Positions 26,583-35,771 of a stretch of 64,000 nucleotides of DNA are shown one piece after another. The stretch's first letter is position 1. The number at the start of each line of letters is the position of its first letter. The stretch is from Streptomyces sp. AJS327 (GTDB lineage: Bacteria > Actinomycetota > Actinomycetes > Streptomycetales > Streptomycetaceae), in NCBI RefSeq assembly GCF_013450295.1, contig NZ_SKBR01000001.1, forward strand, positions 2,481,001-2,545,000, read 5' to 3'. The translations under genes were made by a program, and so were the position numbers. The notes beneath the pieces are model-generated. The model saw nothing but the letters and a program-made list of their open reading frames with translations. It did not search any database and was not told the origin of the DNA.

Positions 26583-27122
26583 TCAGCGCACGGCGATGGC
26601 GGCGACCTCGACCTTGGCGTCCTTGGGCACTCGCGCGGCCTCGACGGTGGAGCGCGAGGGTGGCGCGGAGGAGCCGAAGAACTTCGCGTAGGCCGTGTTG
26701 AAACGGTCGAAGTCGTCGAGGTCGGCGACGTAGACGGTGGTGGAGACGACGTGCTTCAGGGACAGGCCGTCGGCGCGGAGGATGGCCCTGACGTTGCGCA
26801 GGGCCAGCCGCGTCTGCTCCTCGATGGACGAGTCGGCCGGGATCTCACCCGTCTTCGGGTCGATGGGCAACTGCCCCGAGACGAACGTCATGTTCCCCGC
26901 GGAGATGCCCTGCGAGTAGGGGCCGATGGCCTCGGGGGCGTCGGGTGTGGTGATGGGCCGGTGTTTGCCGCTGTGCGGCTTCCCGCCCTCGTCGTCGCCC
27001 CCCTGGTGGGCGACGGCGGACGCCCCGCCCAGTCCGGCCGCCAGCACGGCGGCCGCGGTGAGCGCTCCGAGGGTCCGGCCGCGCCGGTTCGTCATCCGGG
27101 ATGGTCTCTTCAGGAACTGCAT
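26583..27122 (-). CDS. Secreted RidA/YjgF-family protein
   Basis: 179 aa. Residues 1-38 form a signal peptide (basic MQFLKRPSRMTNRRGR, hydrophobic core, Ala-rich cleavage AVAHQ). The rest is a RidA fold: GPYSQGISAGNMTFVSGQLP, NVRAILRADGLSLKHVV, and the strand PPSRSTVEAARVPKDAKVEVAAIA, which contains the arginine needed for imine hydrolysis. Cytosolic RidA deaminates reactive 2-aminoacrylate/imines. An exported copy next to an exported PLP enzyme suggests both act outside the membrane. GGAGG precedes the ATG at 27122. Upstream is a promoter-size gap of 219 nt. Confidence 0.9.
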   Translation of the reverse strand: MQFLKRPSRMTNRRGRTLGALTAAAVLAAGLGGASAVAHQGGDDEGGKPHSGKHRPITTPDAPEAIGPYSQGISAGNMTFVSGQLPIDPKTGEIPADSSIEEQTRLALRNVRAILRADGLSLKHVVSTTVYVADLDDFDRFNTAYAKFFGSSAPPSRSTVEAARVPKDAKVEVAAIAVR

Positions 27123-27275
27123 TCGCTGTCCTCCCGCACACGGTCGCGTGAATACGCCCAGACGTTCGGGCGTCGCATGCTGGTTGGTTGCGCGAGGACG
27201 GCCGGAGGTTTACCCCGTGGCCGAATTCTTCCGCCGGGATCGCGGTGGCCCGCGGAGTGGGGTCGCGGACGCGCT

Positions 27276-27310
27276 CGGGCCGGGCCCACCCCGCGGGCGG
27301 GCCCGGCCCG
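27276..27310. terminator. Hairpin terminator after the transporter gene
   Basis: CGGGCCGGGCCC (27276-27287) pairs with its exact complement at 27299-27310, a 12-bp stem with 11-nt loop. It lies just beyond the stop of the minus-strand transporter gene and before the RidA promoter region, so it probably ends the upstream catabolic transcript. Confidence 0.65.
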
Positions 27311-27341
27311 AAGTGCCGTGTCACCAGGGGCCGTCGCGGCC

Positions 27342-28805
27342 TCAGGGGATAGCGGGTGGAGCGTAACCGAGGGAGTAGGAGAGCACCGTGAGCAGCGTCA
27401 GCGCGACCGGCGCGAGGAACAGCAGCTGGAGGAAGGTGAAGCCCACCACGTGCCGCGCCCGTAGCTGGAGGATGCCGAGCAGCGGCAGCATCCAGAACGG
27501 GTTGATCAGGTTGGGCAGCGTCTCGGCGACGTTGTACACCTGCACCGTCCAGCCGAGGTTGGCCTCCAGCTCGTTCGCCGCGTCCATCACGTACGGCGCC
27601 TCGATCAGCCACTTGCCACCTCCGGACGGGATGAAGAAGCCGAGCACGGCCGAGTAGACGGCCACGACCAGCGGGAAGGGCGCGGCCGAGGAGAGAGAGG
27701 TGAACGCCTGCGTCACGTAGTCGGCCACCGAGTTCCCGGCGCCGTTCGTCGGACGGGTCAGCACGGCCGCGATCGCCGCGTAGATCGGGAACTGGATCAG
27801 CACACCGCTGGTGGCGGGCACCCCCTTCGCCACGGCGGTGAGGAAGCTGCGCGGCCGCCAGTGCAGCAACATGCCGAGCAGCAGGAACAGCAGGTTGTAG
27901 GTGTTGAGGCCGGAGATGGCCACCAGCGGATCCTCACCCGCGAACGTCTGGATCGCCCAGCCCACGCCCAGCGCCACGACCAGCACGGTGAGCAGCGGGC
28001 TGTACTCCAGCCACTCCCCGGGACGCGAGCGGGGCGGCAGCTTCTCGTCCTCGTCCGAGTCGAGGTCGACACCGAGGTCCGCCGCGCTGCGCACCTGTTT
28101 CCCCCGCGGAGCGGAGAAGTACGCGACGCTGACCACGACGACGATCAGTACCGCGGCGACGAGCAGGGACTGCCAGAGGAAGATGGTGTCCCGGAACGGG
28201 ATGACCCCGGTGATCGGCATCAGGTTGCTGGGGATGCTGTCGGCGTTCGCCTGCAACTGGGCCGCGGAGGAGCTGATGCCCAGCGCCCAGACGCTGCCCA
28301 TCCCCATGAACGCCGCGGCCCCCGCCGCCCGGTAGTCGACCCGCAGCTCTTCCCTGCGGGCCACCTCCCGGGCCAGCAGCCCCGCGAAGATCAGGCTGAA
28401 GCCCCAGTTGAACAGCGCGCTCACCGTGCTGACGATGGTGATCAGCGCGACCGCCCGGGGCCCGCTGGTCGGAATCGAGGCGATCCGGACGATCAGCCGC
28501 CGCGCCACCGGAGCGGTGGCGACCACGTACCCGCCGATGGCCACGAAGGCCATCTGCATGGTGAAGGGGATCAGATCCCAGAACCCGTTGCCGAACTCGC
28601 GGGTCACCGAGGCGGGGGAGGCGCCGATGGCCAGCGCGCTCCCCGCCACCACGATCAGTGCTATCAGGGCGAAGATGAACGCCTCGGGAAACCACTTCTC
28701 GGAGAACGTGGCCATCCGGACGGCCAGCCGGGACAGCGCCCCGGACTCCTCCGGCGCCGTGTCCCGGTCCTCTGGGGAGCCCCGGGTGGCTCGGTCTGCC
28801 TGCAT
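27342..28805 (-). CDS. Short-chain fatty-acid-type (AtoE/TIGR00366-like) transporter
   Basis: 487 aa with about 12 membrane segments. WFPEAFIFALIALIVVAGSALAIGASP, GFWDLIPFTMQMAFVAIGGYVVA and the re-entrant-like FFIPSGGGKWLIEAPYVM match the AtoE/short-chain fatty acid transporter family. A central cytoplasmic loop around residues 240-260 is acidic. It may import a small carboxylate or branched acid. The gene starts 19 nt after the stop of the OCD-family gene with AGGAG before the ATG, so the two are in one transcript. Confidence 0.85.
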   Translation of the reverse strand: MQADRATRGSPEDRDTAPEESGALSRLAVRMATFSEKWFPEAFIFALIALIVVAGSALAIGASPASVTREFGNGFWDLIPFTMQMAFVAIGGYVVATAPVARRLIVRIASIPTSGPRAVALITIVSTVSALFNWGFSLIFAGLLAREVARREELRVDYRAAGAAAFMGMGSVWALGISSSAAQLQANADSIPSNLMPITGVIPFRDTIFLWQSLLVAAVLIVVVVSVAYFSAPRGKQVRSAADLGVDLDSDEDEKLPPRSRPGEWLEYSPLLTVLVVALGVGWAIQTFAGEDPLVAISGLNTYNLLFLLLGMLLHWRPRSFLTAVAKGVPATSGVLIQFPIYAAIAAVLTRPTNGAGNSVADYVTQAFTSLSSAAPFPLVVAVYSAVLGFFIPSGGGKWLIEAPYVMDAANELEANLGWTVQVYNVAETLPNLINPFWMLPLLGILQLRARHVVGFTFLQLLFLAPVALTLLTVLSYSLGYAPPAIP

Positions 28806-28824
28806 CAGTCACTCCTGGGTGGGT

Positions 28825-29754
28825 TCATGTGCCCGCGTAGACGGTCACGGCGGCGATGAGATCGGTCAGGCCGGTGCCGACCGTCTTGAACACGGTGATC
28901 TCCCCGTCCTGACGGACGCGGTCGGCCGGGCGCGCGCACAGCTCGGGGAGGGTCGCGGCGATGTCGTCACCGGACAGGACGCCCGTGGCGAGGGCGGTGG
29001 CGATCTCCCCGGACTCGGTGCGCGCGACGTCGGAGTCGACGAAGACCGTGGAGCGGCCCAGCAGGGACGACTCCACCTCGTGCATCTCCGGGCGGAAACT
29101 GCCGATCAGGTCCAGGTGCGTGCCCGGGGTGACCCACGCGTCACGGATGACGGGCTCCCGGGCGAGGGTGGCCGTGGTGATGATGTCGGCCTGCCCGACG
29201 GCCGTCGGCAGGTCCTCGACCGGAACGGCGTGCGCCCCACGCTGGTTCAGGTCCTCCGCGAGCGCCCGCGCGGCCGCCGGGTTGTGGGGGTCGGCGACCA
29301 GGGTGGTCGTGATCCCCTCCCGGACGGTGGCGTAGGCGTCGTACACCGCGCTGCCGATGTGCCCGGTGCCGACGATCAGGTGGACGCGGGCGTCCCGGGG
29401 CGCGAGCAGGGACGCTCCCAGGGCGGCCGTCCCGACGGTACGCCGGCGGGTGAGCTCACCCCCGTCGACGAGCGCGAGGTGTCGCCCGGTCTCGCCGTCC
29501 GCCAGCACGTAGGCCGAGGACAGCGCGGGCTGCCCCCGCTCCGCGTTGCGCGGGAAGACGTCCACCAGCTTGACGCCGAGGAACTCCCGGTTCCAGGCGG
29601 GCATGACCAGCAGGGTCGACTGCCCCTCGGCGTCCAGGGAGTAGTGCTGCCGCGGCGGCACGGTGGCCTCGGTGGCCAGGCCGGCCCGGAGCGCGGGTAT
29701 GAGGGTCGCGTAGTCCAGCCGGCCGGCGGTCTGGGCGGCGTCGAAGTAGTGCAC
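28825..29754 (-). CDS. Ornithine cyclodeaminase/mu-crystallin-family enzyme
   Basis: 309 aa. Substrate domain LGVKLVDVFPRN (Lys contacts the substrate carboxylate in this family) and a Rossmann NAD(P) site VHLIVGTGHIGSAV near residue 125, followed by GSFRPEMHEVESSLL and VFVDSD. Family members are ornithine cyclodeaminases, ketimine reductases or pyrroline-2-carboxylate reductases, so the substrate is probably an imino acid. GTG start with AGGAG upstream. It sits between the molybdoenzyme and the transporter with RidA further down, all on the same strand. Confidence 0.9.
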   Translation of the reverse strand: MHYFDAAQTAGRLDYATLIPALRAGLATEATVPPRQHYSLDAEGQSTLLVMPAWNREFLGVKLVDVFPRNAERGQPALSSAYVLADGETGRHLALVDGGELTRRRTVGTAALGASLLAPRDARVHLIVGTGHIGSAVYDAYATVREGITTTLVADPHNPAAARALAEDLNQRGAHAVPVEDLPTAVGQADIITTATLAREPVIRDAWVTPGTHLDLIGSFRPEMHEVESSLLGRSTVFVDSDVARTESGEIATALATGVLSGDDIAATLPELCARPADRVRQDGEITVFKTVGTGLTDLIAAVTVYAGT

Positions 29755-29820
29755 GGGTCGGGTTCTCCTGGGGCTCGTCGGACGGGACCGCCGGTGGGGC
29801 GGGAGTGAGACAGCGGTGGA

Positions 29821-32800
29821 TCAGGCGTCGAGGACGACGTCCGTGGTGGGGACCGCCTGACAGGTGAGACAGGCGTCCTGCGCGTCGGGCGGATCGGTGA
29901 GGTGGGTGACGGAACCGGACAGCACCCGCACCGCGCAGCTCTCGCACTGGCCGACGCGGCAACCGCTGGGCAGCCGCAGCCCGTTGCGCTGCGCGAGGTC
30001 CAGCAGTGGACCGTCCTGGGGACGCCAGGTGAGCGTGGTGCCCGAGGTGCGGAAGGTGACGGTGTGCCGCGCGTCGCCCTCGGGAAGCGCCAGCGGTGGC
30101 GGCGCGAAACGCTCCGAGAAGATCTCGAAGCGCGGTACCCCGCGGGCCACCAGCCCCTCCGTCACCTCCCGGATCATGGCGTCCGGGCCGCAGAGGTAGA
30201 AGCGGGCCCGCTCGTCCACGTCCCGCTGCGACACGGCCCCGGCGGACACCCGCCCCTCGCGCACATCGCCGCCGGTGTCCAGGTCCCCCGGCTCCGGACG
30301 GCTCAGATGCCGGACGAGACGCAGCCGCGGTACCTCCTCCGCGAGGCGCGCCAGCCGGTCACGGAAACAGGCGTCGCCGCCGTTCCGGTCGCCCTGGTGG
30401 ACGGTGACGCGGCGCCCCCGGGGGCTCCGCCGCGCGATCTCCGCGAGCTGCCCGACGAACGGGGTGATCCCCACCCCGGCCGCCAGGACCACCAGCGGGA
30501 ACGGGGGGTCCACGGGCAGGGTGAACCCGCCCGTCGGCGGACCGAGGAAGACGGTGTCCCCCTCGCGCAGGCCGGTGTGGACGTGCGTGGACGCGGCACC
30601 ACCCGGCAGCAGCCGCACGGCCACCCGATGGTCCTCGCCCGGCGCGCTGGTCAGCGAGTACGGCCGGACCACCCGCCCGGCCTCCGGCGTCCCGGTGAGC
30701 GTCACCTCGACGTACTGCCCGGGCCGGTGGCTGAGCACCGGGCCGCCGTCGGCCGGACGCAGGCGCAGCTCGGTCACCTCCCGCCCCCGCGGGGTCATCT
30801 CCCGCACGGTGAACGCCCGTGGACGGCCCGGATCCCGGCCGGGCGCCGCGCCGTCCGCCCGCACGTCGCAGGGGACCCCGCGCAGTTGGAGGGAACCGCT
30901 CACCGGGTCGGCGGGCCTGCCCGAGACGGCCGCGTTGAAGTTGGCCCCGCCCCGCACCGGATCCGCCCCGGGCAGTCCCAGCTCGGGCGACTCCTCCCAC
31001 CAGCCGTACTCCGCCACCACCACCCGGGGGTCGAGGTCCGGGGCCAGCACCGCCCGCATCCGGAACGCGCCCCGCCCAGTCGTCACCCGCACCAGGTCCC
31101 CGTCCCCGAAGCCGCGCCGCCGCGCCAGCTCCGGGGCCACGTCGACGGTGGGCTCCGGGTGGCGGCGCCGCAGCGAGGCCAGGGAGCGGTGCTGGCTGTG
31201 GCAGTAGTAGCCGTTCTTCGCGCTGGTCAGCGTGTACGGCAGCGGATCCCGGGCCCGCGCCCCGGACCCGGGCGCGGCCTCCGCCCCCGCCTCGGGTTCC
31301 CCGGCCTCGGGCACCCCCGGCTGTCCCGCCCCGGCCAGCCGCGCCGAGTACAGCTCCACCCGGCGGCTCGGGGTGGCGAACCCGGTCACGCGGCCCCCGG
31401 CGTCCCGCTCCGCGTACTTCCGGTAGCGCGTCCGCAGCGGGAACCGGACGCCGCCGGGCGCCGCGCGCAGCTCCCCGGTGGTCAGGCCGCTCGGGCGCAG
31501 CACGTGGTTCCAGGCCGCCTCGATGTCCCCGTCGAAGAACTCGGCGCCCAGGCCGAGTCGTTGGGCCAGCTCGAAGACGATCTCCGTGTCCGAGCGGGAG
31601 GCGCCGACCGGCTCGACCATGCGCTGGCGCAGCTGCACCAGCTCCTGGGCGCTCTCGCTGATCTCGAAGCCGATCTTCAGGGCCTCCCGCTCCCAGGGGC
31701 TGTTCACCGGGAGCACGATGTCCGCCTGCTCGGCGGTGGGGTTCATGAACAGATCGCAGTGCACGTGGAAGTCCAGCGCGCGCAGGGCCTCCCGGCCGCG
31801 CTCCGGCTCCGGCTGCGAGACCAGCAGGTTGGCGCCGAACCCCAGGAGCGCCCGCACCCGGTACGGGACGTGGTCCAGCATGGCGTCGTACAGGTCGCCG
31901 CTGGTGACCCAGCCGGTGGCCGGGGGCCCCAGCGGGCGTTCCCGCAGCCCGAGTGTCTTGGCCCGCTGTTCCGGCGCCATCTGGTCGGTCGCGGTGACCG
32001 CGTTGACCGGCACCCGGGGCAGGACGACGTTGCCGCCCGGCGCGTCGTAGCAGCCCTTGAGGGCGTAGAGCGTGGCGATGGCCCGCTCGGTCTGGGTGGC
32101 GTTGCCGTGCTGGCCCACCCCCGTCCAGGAGTGGTACGCCACGCTCCGGGCCGCGGCGAACTCCTCGGCGAAGGCGCGGATCTCCGCCTCCGGGATCCAG
32201 GTGTGCCGGGCGGTCCGCGCCGGGGTCCACGGTTCGCAGGCCGCCGCGTACCGGTCGAGGGCCGGGCGGACCACCACCGGGTCCGAGCCGGGCGGAGTGA
32301 CGGTGTACTCCCCGCGCAGCGCGAAGTCCTCCGGCCGCTCGGCCGGGCCGCGGGTGTCGTAGGGACGGGGGCCGCCCGCCGCGAGATCCCAGACGACGAA
32401 GGCGTCTCCCGCCTCCGGGTCGAGGGCGGTGGCGCGGAGCGGCTGCCCGGTGTCGTCACGGATCAGCAGCGGGCCGTTGGTCCACGAGCGGACGAAGTCC
32501 GCGTCGTACCGTTCGCCGCGCAGCAGGTACCGGGCGACGCCCAGCGCGAGGGCGGCGTCCGCGCCCGGCCGGATCCGCAGCCAGTGGTCCGCGTCCCGGG
32601 CGCTGGTGGAGCGCCGGGGGTCGACCACCGCGAGCCGGGCACCCCGGTCGCGCCCCTCCCGCACCGCGACCGCCTGGGCCAGCCAGGTCTTGGCGGGGTT
32701 GTGGCCCCACAGCACCGCCAGATCGGTCGAGGCGTAGTCCGCCGTGGGCAGTCCGCTACCGAAGGTGAAGGTGTGCGCGACGTCCTTGTGCCAGTTGCAG

Positions 32801-33228
32801 ATCTCGGTGGCGTAGCAGGTGTTGGAGGCGCCGAGCAGCCGGATGAGGCGCTCTACCCAGTCGATCGAGTCCGACATGGGCGTCCCGCTCGGGGAGGTGA
32901 CGGCGAAGGCGATCGACTCCGCCCCGCTCTCCGCGCGGATCGCGTCGAGCCGCCCCGCGACGGTGTCCAGCGCCTCCTCCCAGCTGATCTCCTCCCAGCC
33001 GGGGTCCGCCGCGCCCTTGGGCCGGGTGCGGCGCAGGGGGCTCGTCAGCCTGCGGGTGCTGTGCGCGATCTCCGGGGCCGCGCGGCCCTTGGGGCACAGG
33101 GCGGTGCCCGTGGGATGGGCCGGGTCCGGTTCCGCCCGCGTCATCCGGCCGCCCTCGACGGTGTAGACCGCGCCGCAGCGGGACCGGCACAGCGTGCAGT
33201 ACCCACGCTTCTTCTCTGCTGCTGACAC
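29821..33228 (-). CDS. Molybdopterin oxidoreductase fused to FAD/NAD(P) reductase and [2Fe-2S] ferredoxin
   Basis: 1135 aa. Residues 11-45 hold an N-terminal [4Fe-4S] motif (C11, C14, C18, C45). About 50-790 is a DMSO-reductase-family bis-MGD domain; the cysteine in ATEICNWHKD (near residue 145) is a candidate molybdenum ligand. About 800-1030 is an FNR-type FAD/NAD(P) reductase (RPYSLTSAPG for FAD, VLAAGVGITPF for NAD(P)), and the last 90 residues are a plant-type ferredoxin (GCRVGQCESC and a distal C-x2-C). It is a self-contained electron chain from NAD(P)H to the Mo site. Start GTG at 33228 is 146 nt from the divergent GntR gene. Substrate unknown. Confidence 0.9.
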   Translation of the reverse strand: MSAAEKKRGYCTLCRSRCGAVYTVEGGRMTRAEPDPAHPTGTALCPKGRAAPEIAHSTRRLTSPLRRTRPKGAADPGWEEISWEEALDTVAGRLDAIRAESGAESIAFAVTSPSGTPMSDSIDWVERLIRLLGASNTCYATEICNWHKDVAHTFTFGSGLPTADYASTDLAVLWGHNPAKTWLAQAVAVREGRDRGARLAVVDPRRSTSARDADHWLRIRPGADAALALGVARYLLRGERYDADFVRSWTNGPLLIRDDTGQPLRATALDPEAGDAFVVWDLAAGGPRPYDTRGPAERPEDFALRGEYTVTPPGSDPVVVRPALDRYAAACEPWTPARTARHTWIPEAEIRAFAEEFAAARSVAYHSWTGVGQHGNATQTERAIATLYALKGCYDAPGGNVVLPRVPVNAVTATDQMAPEQRAKTLGLRERPLGPPATGWVTSGDLYDAMLDHVPYRVRALLGFGANLLVSQPEPERGREALRALDFHVHCDLFMNPTAEQADIVLPVNSPWEREALKIGFEISESAQELVQLRQRMVEPVGASRSDTEIVFELAQRLGLGAEFFDGDIEAAWNHVLRPSGLTTGELRAAPGGVRFPLRTRYRKYAERDAGGRVTGFATPSRRVELYSARLAGAGQPGVPEAGEPEAGAEAAPGSGARARDPLPYTLTSAKNGYYCHSQHRSLASLRRRHPEPTVDVAPELARRRGFGDGDLVRVTTGRGAFRMRAVLAPDLDPRVVVAEYGWWEESPELGLPGADPVRGGANFNAAVSGRPADPVSGSLQLRGVPCDVRADGAAPGRDPGRPRAFTVREMTPRGREVTELRLRPADGGPVLSHRPGQYVEVTLTGTPEAGRVVRPYSLTSAPGEDHRVAVRLLPGGAASTHVHTGLREGDTVFLGPPTGGFTLPVDPPFPLVVLAAGVGITPFVGQLAEIARRSPRGRRVTVHQGDRNGGDACFRDRLARLAEEVPRLRLVRHLSRPEPGDLDTGGDVREGRVSAGAVSQRDVDERARFYLCGPDAMIREVTEGLVARGVPRFEIFSERFAPPPLALPEGDARHTVTFRTSGTTLTWRPQDGPLLDLAQRNGLRLPSGCRVGQCESCAVRVLSGSVTHLTDPPDAQDACLTCQAVPTTDVVLDA

Positions 33229-33281
33229 GAGCGGATCCTCACGTGCGGGGGCGGCGGTGCCCGGACCGGAACCGATGTGGA

Positions 33282-33297
33282 CGGTAATCGATTACCG
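33282..33297. promoter_or_regulatory. Perfect 16-bp palindrome between molybdoenzyme and GntR genes
   Basis: CGGTAATCGATTACCG reads the same on both strands. It lies in the 146-nt divergent promoter region, with a -10-like TAGTAT at 33313-33318 on the plus strand. GntR/FCD regulators bind short palindromes, so this is a likely operator for the adjacent regulator. Confidence 0.7.
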
Positions 33298-33374
33298 ACA
33301 AGCGATGCGCTGTAGTATGCGAACCGCCGAATCCTGGTGTCAAGGTGCGCGGGGGAAGCGAGAGGGAGGCGTCG

Positions 33375-34061
33375 GTGGAACGACTGAAGCGCGTCAGCCT
33401 GCGGGAACAGGCGCTGGTGATCGTGCGGCAGGCCATCGTCTCGGGGGAGATCGGACCGAACGAGATCTACTCGGCCTCCGCCCTCGCCACCCGGCTGGGA
33501 GTGTCGAACAGCCCCGTCCGCGAGGCCATGCTCACCCTCGTCAACCAGGGCATCCTGGAGCCCGTCCGCAACCGTGGCTTCCGCATCGTGCCCATCAGCG
33601 AGCATGATCTCGACGAGATCGGGGAGATGCGCCGGATGCTGGAGATCCCCGGGGTCCTCGCCCTGATCGAGCGCGCCAGCGACCAGGACATCGAGTCCCT
33701 CCGCCCCATAGCCGCCGAGATCGAGACGGCCGCCAGCTCCGGCGACATCCCCGTCTTCCTGGAGGCGGACCGCCGCTTCCACCTCGGCCTGCTCGAACTC
33801 GGCGGGAACACCCGGCTGGTGGAGACGATCGCCCAACTCCGCGACCAGACCAGGCTGTACGGCGTCAGCGCCCTCGCCGAGCAGGGCACCCTGCAACAGA
33901 CCGCGCCCGAGCACTTCGAGGTGCTGGACGCCCTGCTCGCCCGGGACGCCAGCAGGGTCGAGCGGGTCATGGCCCGGCACCTGGAACACGTCCGGGGCGA
34001 GTGGGCGGCCGAACCCCCCGACGCCACCCCCGCGCGACAGGAGCCCGCCGGCCCCGCCTGA
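33375..34061 (+). CDS. GntR-family (FCD) transcriptional regulator
   Basis: 228 aa. Residues 1-70 form a winged helix-turn-helix (LREQALVIVRQAIVSGEIGPNEIYSASALATRLGVSNSPVREAML), and the rest is an all-helical FCD effector domain (EIGEMRRMLEIPGVLALIERAS, RRFHLGLLELGGN with the FCD metal-binding histidine region). GTG at 33375 is preceded by GAGGGAGG. It is divergent from the molybdoenzyme operon and probably controls it through the palindrome at 33282-33297. Ligand is likely a carboxylate. Confidence 0.9.
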   Translation: MERLKRVSLREQALVIVRQAIVSGEIGPNEIYSASALATRLGVSNSPVREAMLTLVNQGILEPVRNRGFRIVPISEHDLDEIGEMRRMLEIPGVLALIERASDQDIESLRPIAAEIETAASSGDIPVFLEADRRFHLGLLELGGNTRLVETIAQLRDQTRLYGVSALAEQGTLQQTAPEHFEVLDALLARDASRVERVMARHLEHVRGEWAAEPPDATPARQEPAGPA

Positions 34062-34222
34062 GTCGCGGCCGCCACCACCCACTGGCCCACCCCGGGGCCC
34101 GCCCCGCCGCCGCCCGAACCTCGGCTCCGCGCGCGGGCGTTCACCTCCCGGTGGCGCCACCGGGATCGCGGCGCGTGGGGCCGGAGTCGTGGGTCCGCCC
34201 GGCGGACGCTGACGGGCCGCTC

Positions 34223-34239
34223 CGTACGTTTCACGTACG
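34223..34239. promoter_or_regulatory. 17-bp inverted repeat upstream of the Tap-like gene
   Basis: CGTACGT-TTC-ACGTACG is a perfect 7-bp inverted repeat with 3-nt spacer, 35 nt before the ATG at 34275. The gene it precedes encodes a helix-turn-helix protein, so it may be an autoregulatory operator or a DNA-binding site for the Tap-like protein. Confidence 0.55.
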
Positions 34240-34274
34240 TTCCCGCACCGCGTGAGCTGTTAGGGTCCAGGGCC

Positions 34275-35771
34275 ATGTGCGACAAGGAGCATGACGTGTT
34301 CGCCGGGGTGGAGGCCCTGCTGGCGCAGGCCGCGGGGGCCGAACTCCCACCCCCCGCCGAACGGGCCCGGCTGCGCAGGGCGGCCGGACTGACCCAGGCT
34401 CAGATCGCCAGGGAACTGGGGCTGAAGCGGCGCGAGACCGTCGCCGAGTGGGAGAACGGCGAACGCGAACCCCGCCCGCCGCGCCGCACGGCCTACCTCC
34501 AACTGCTCCAGGCGCTGGCCGAACGCTTCCCCCCGCCCGCCGCTCCCATGGTCCCCGGGGACGCGGCCGGTGCCGGGGCGAACGGCGAGCACTCCCCAGC
34601 CGGTGTGGCCAGCCCGGCCAACTCCGTCAGCGCGGCCGCCCCGGCGGCGCCCCAACAGCCACCCGTGGACCGTGCGTCAGCCGCCGCCCCCCACTCGGCG
34701 AACCCGCCCGGCCCGGCCCGGCCGCCAGCCAACCCGCCCTCCACCCGGGCCCGTTCGGCGTCCCGTGGACACCACGGCGCGCGTCGGCAACTGCCGTCCC
34801 AGCAGAAGACCCCGGAGGCGGTGGAGTTCATCACCGGCCGTGTGCGGGCAGCGCTCGCCGAGCACGGCGGCGACACCGAGGCGGCGACCGCGGCCCTGGT
34901 CCGCAAGGCCATCCCCGACGTCATGGAGTTGCTGGAGATCTGCCGCGCGGGCGGGCGGTACGACTTCAGCTGCCATCCCGCCCTGCCCGACCTGCTCCAC
35001 CGGCGCCCCGGCCGCGACGCGGACGACGTCTGGGAAGCCCGCCCGAAGTGGTCGGTCGACGCGGCCGTTCTCCCGCCCGGGGAGTACGCGGTGACCGCCC
35101 TCGACATGAACGGCGCCTATCTCTCGGCTCTCAAGACACACCTGCCCATCGGCGCCCTCGAACACCACCTCGGCCCGGACGAGGGCGGCCCCGCCTGGGA
35201 CAGGCGCCGCTCCGGCATCCACCGTGTCACCCCGCCCACCTGGCCGCACCCGCACATGCCCAGCCCGCTGGGCAACCGGGAGGAGCCCGGACCCCTCTGG
35301 ATCACCGAACCCACCCTCCGCCTCCTCCTGCGGGCGGCGGACAAGGGCTGGTGCGCCCCGCCGCTGATCCACGAGTCCTTCACCTCGGGTGCCAGCGAGG
35401 GTCTGCTGGAGAAGATGCGGGACGGCATGGTCCACGCGCGCCGTGCCGCGCTGGAGGCGGGCGACGAGGTGACGGTCGAGTACCTCAAGGCGATGTACAG
35501 CAAGTTCGTCTCCACGGCCGGGGAGTCGAACTACAACCGGGAGATCTACCGCCCCGACTGGGTGCACGCCATCCGCTCCCAGGCGTTCGCCAACCTGTGG
35601 CACAAGGCCGAGCGGGCCCACCGCGCCGGGCTGCGCGTCCTGCGCGTCATGGGCACCGACGAACTCCACCTCACCGGGGACTGGCGGTCCGTCTTCACCG
35701 AGGGACGGGACGTCCACCAGGTCAAGGTCAAGGACGCCTACACCGTCGGCGTCGCGGCAGGGGAGGGGTAA
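34275..35771 (+). CDS. Tap-like protein (XRE helix-turn-helix plus family-B-polymerase-like C-terminal domain)
   Basis: 498 aa. Residues 30-85 are an XRE helix-turn-helix (GLTQAQIARELGLKRRETVAEWENG). Residues 90-170 are a Pro/Ala/Ser linker. The rest resembles the C-terminal half of Streptomyces telomere-associated protein Tap, though the protein is shorter than the roughly 740-aa Tap. Within it I see D277-MNGAYLS (like polymerase-B motif A, DxxxxYPS), YLKAMYSKF (403-411, like motif B, Kx3NSxYG) and MGTD462 (like motif C, xDTDS). A GTG at 34296, 6 nt after AAGGAG, is an alternative start to ATG 34275. It is followed directly by a Tpg-like gene, the order seen in linear Streptomyces replicons. 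Confidence 0.6.
   Translation: MCDKEHDVFAGVEALLAQAAGAELPPPAERARLRRAAGLTQAQIARELGLKRRETVAEWENGEREPRPPRRTAYLQLLQALAERFPPPAAPMVPGDAAGAGANGEHSPAGVASPANSVSAAAPAAPQQPPVDRASAAAPHSANPPGPARPPANPPSTRARSASRGHHGARRQLPSQQKTPEAVEFITGRVRAALAEHGGDTEAATAALVRKAIPDVMELLEICRAGGRYDFSCHPALPDLLHRRPGRDADDVWEARPKWSVDAAVLPPGEYAVTALDMNGAYLSALKTHLPIGALEHHLGPDEGGPAWDRRRSGIHRVTPPTWPHPHMPSPLGNREEPGPLWITEPTLRLLLRAADKGWCAPPLIHESFTSGASEGLLEKMRDGMVHARRAALEAGDEVTVEYLKAMYSKFVSTAGESNYNREIYRPDWVHAIRSQAFANLWHKAERAHRAGLRVLRVMGTDELHLTGDWRSVFTEGRDVHQVKVKDAYTVGVAAGEG

Noticed and set aside
29902..33225. A 1107-codon plus-strand open frame
   Set aside because: Exactly antisense to the molybdoenzyme gene, with low-complexity composition and no motif.
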